A stretch of DNA of 5,823 nt, from assembly GCA_900555815.1 (NCBI GenBank), contig USMR01000066.1, forward strand, positions 1 to 5,823. Reading direction: 5' to 3'. This document shows, one piece after another, positions 5,796 to 5,823 of the stretch (position 1 is the first letter of the stretch; each line of letters starts with the position of its first letter). The position numbers and the translations under genes were made by a program. Source of the stretch: an uncultured Collinsella sp. GTDB lineage: Bacteria; Actinomycetota; Coriobacteriia; Coriobacteriales; Coriobacteriaceae. Below the pieces are notes generated by a model that was not told where the DNA came from, ran no database searches, and was given only the letters and a program-made list of their open reading frames with translations.

Positions 5796-5823
5796 ATGCA
5801 CATTCCAGATAATTATCTGTCCC
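5796..5823 (+). CDS. cbiM: CbiM/NikM-type ECF transporter component (5' fragment)
   Basis: Only nine codons are visible, MHIPDNYLS, preceded by GGGAGG at 5785-5790 with a five-base gap to the ATG. The MHIPD(G/N)(Y/F)LSP start is characteristic of CbiM/NikM, the integral membrane substrate-capture subunit of cobalt or nickel energy-coupling-factor transporters. In this family the amino-terminal Met and His2 help coordinate the metal ion. The usual partners (CbiN/NikN or a fused equivalent, the Q permease and the O ATPase) would be expected downstream, outside the window. The symbol cbiM is the family name; the NikR-type operator in the leader argues that this copy transports nickel, so nikM may be the better name. 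The assignment rests on a short but distinctive N-terminus plus the operator. Confidence 0.75.

Overview
The window is high in GC, with G/C-biased third codon positions. It looks like a chromosomal segment from an actinobacterium of the class Coriobacteriia, possibly Collinsella-like. That placement is inferred from base composition, the Firmicutes-type transcriptional T-box in a high-GC genome, and protein character; no marker here proves it. The content is mostly housekeeping. I see no mobile element, CRISPR array, tRNA or rRNA, and no undescribed multi-gene system. The interest lies in the regulatory DNA.

Layout: (1) Positions 1-1451, minus strand: an M32-family metallocarboxypeptidase, cut at its C-terminus by the window edge, with all family motifs intact. 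(2) Positions 1452-1955: a divergent intergenic region of about 500 bases. It holds an extended -10 promoter and a complete class I T-box riboswitch with a readable UUC (Phe) specifier, a textbook antiterminator and an overlapping intrinsic terminator. (3) Positions 1956-5549, plus strand: pheS and pheT, the two subunits of phenylalanyl-tRNA synthetase, separated by 63 bases. (4) Positions 5550-5795: a strong hairpin terminator for pheST, with the -35 box of the next promoter in its loop. It is followed by a perfect inverted repeat of the form GTGTTAC-N14-GTAACAC, which matches a known NikR operator type. (5) Positions 5796-5823: the first nine codons of a CbiM/NikM-type metal ECF transporter component.

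How it works together: uncharged tRNA-Phe should bind the T-box leader through the UUC specifier and the UGGU bulge. That stabilises the antiterminator and lets transcription continue into pheST, so synthetase supply follows tRNA charging. The downstream transporter appears to be an independent unit, and the NikR-type operator predicts repression by nickel. This favours a nickel (NikM) rather than cobalt (CbiM) assignment. The M32 peptidase is divergent and shows no evident functional link to its neighbours.
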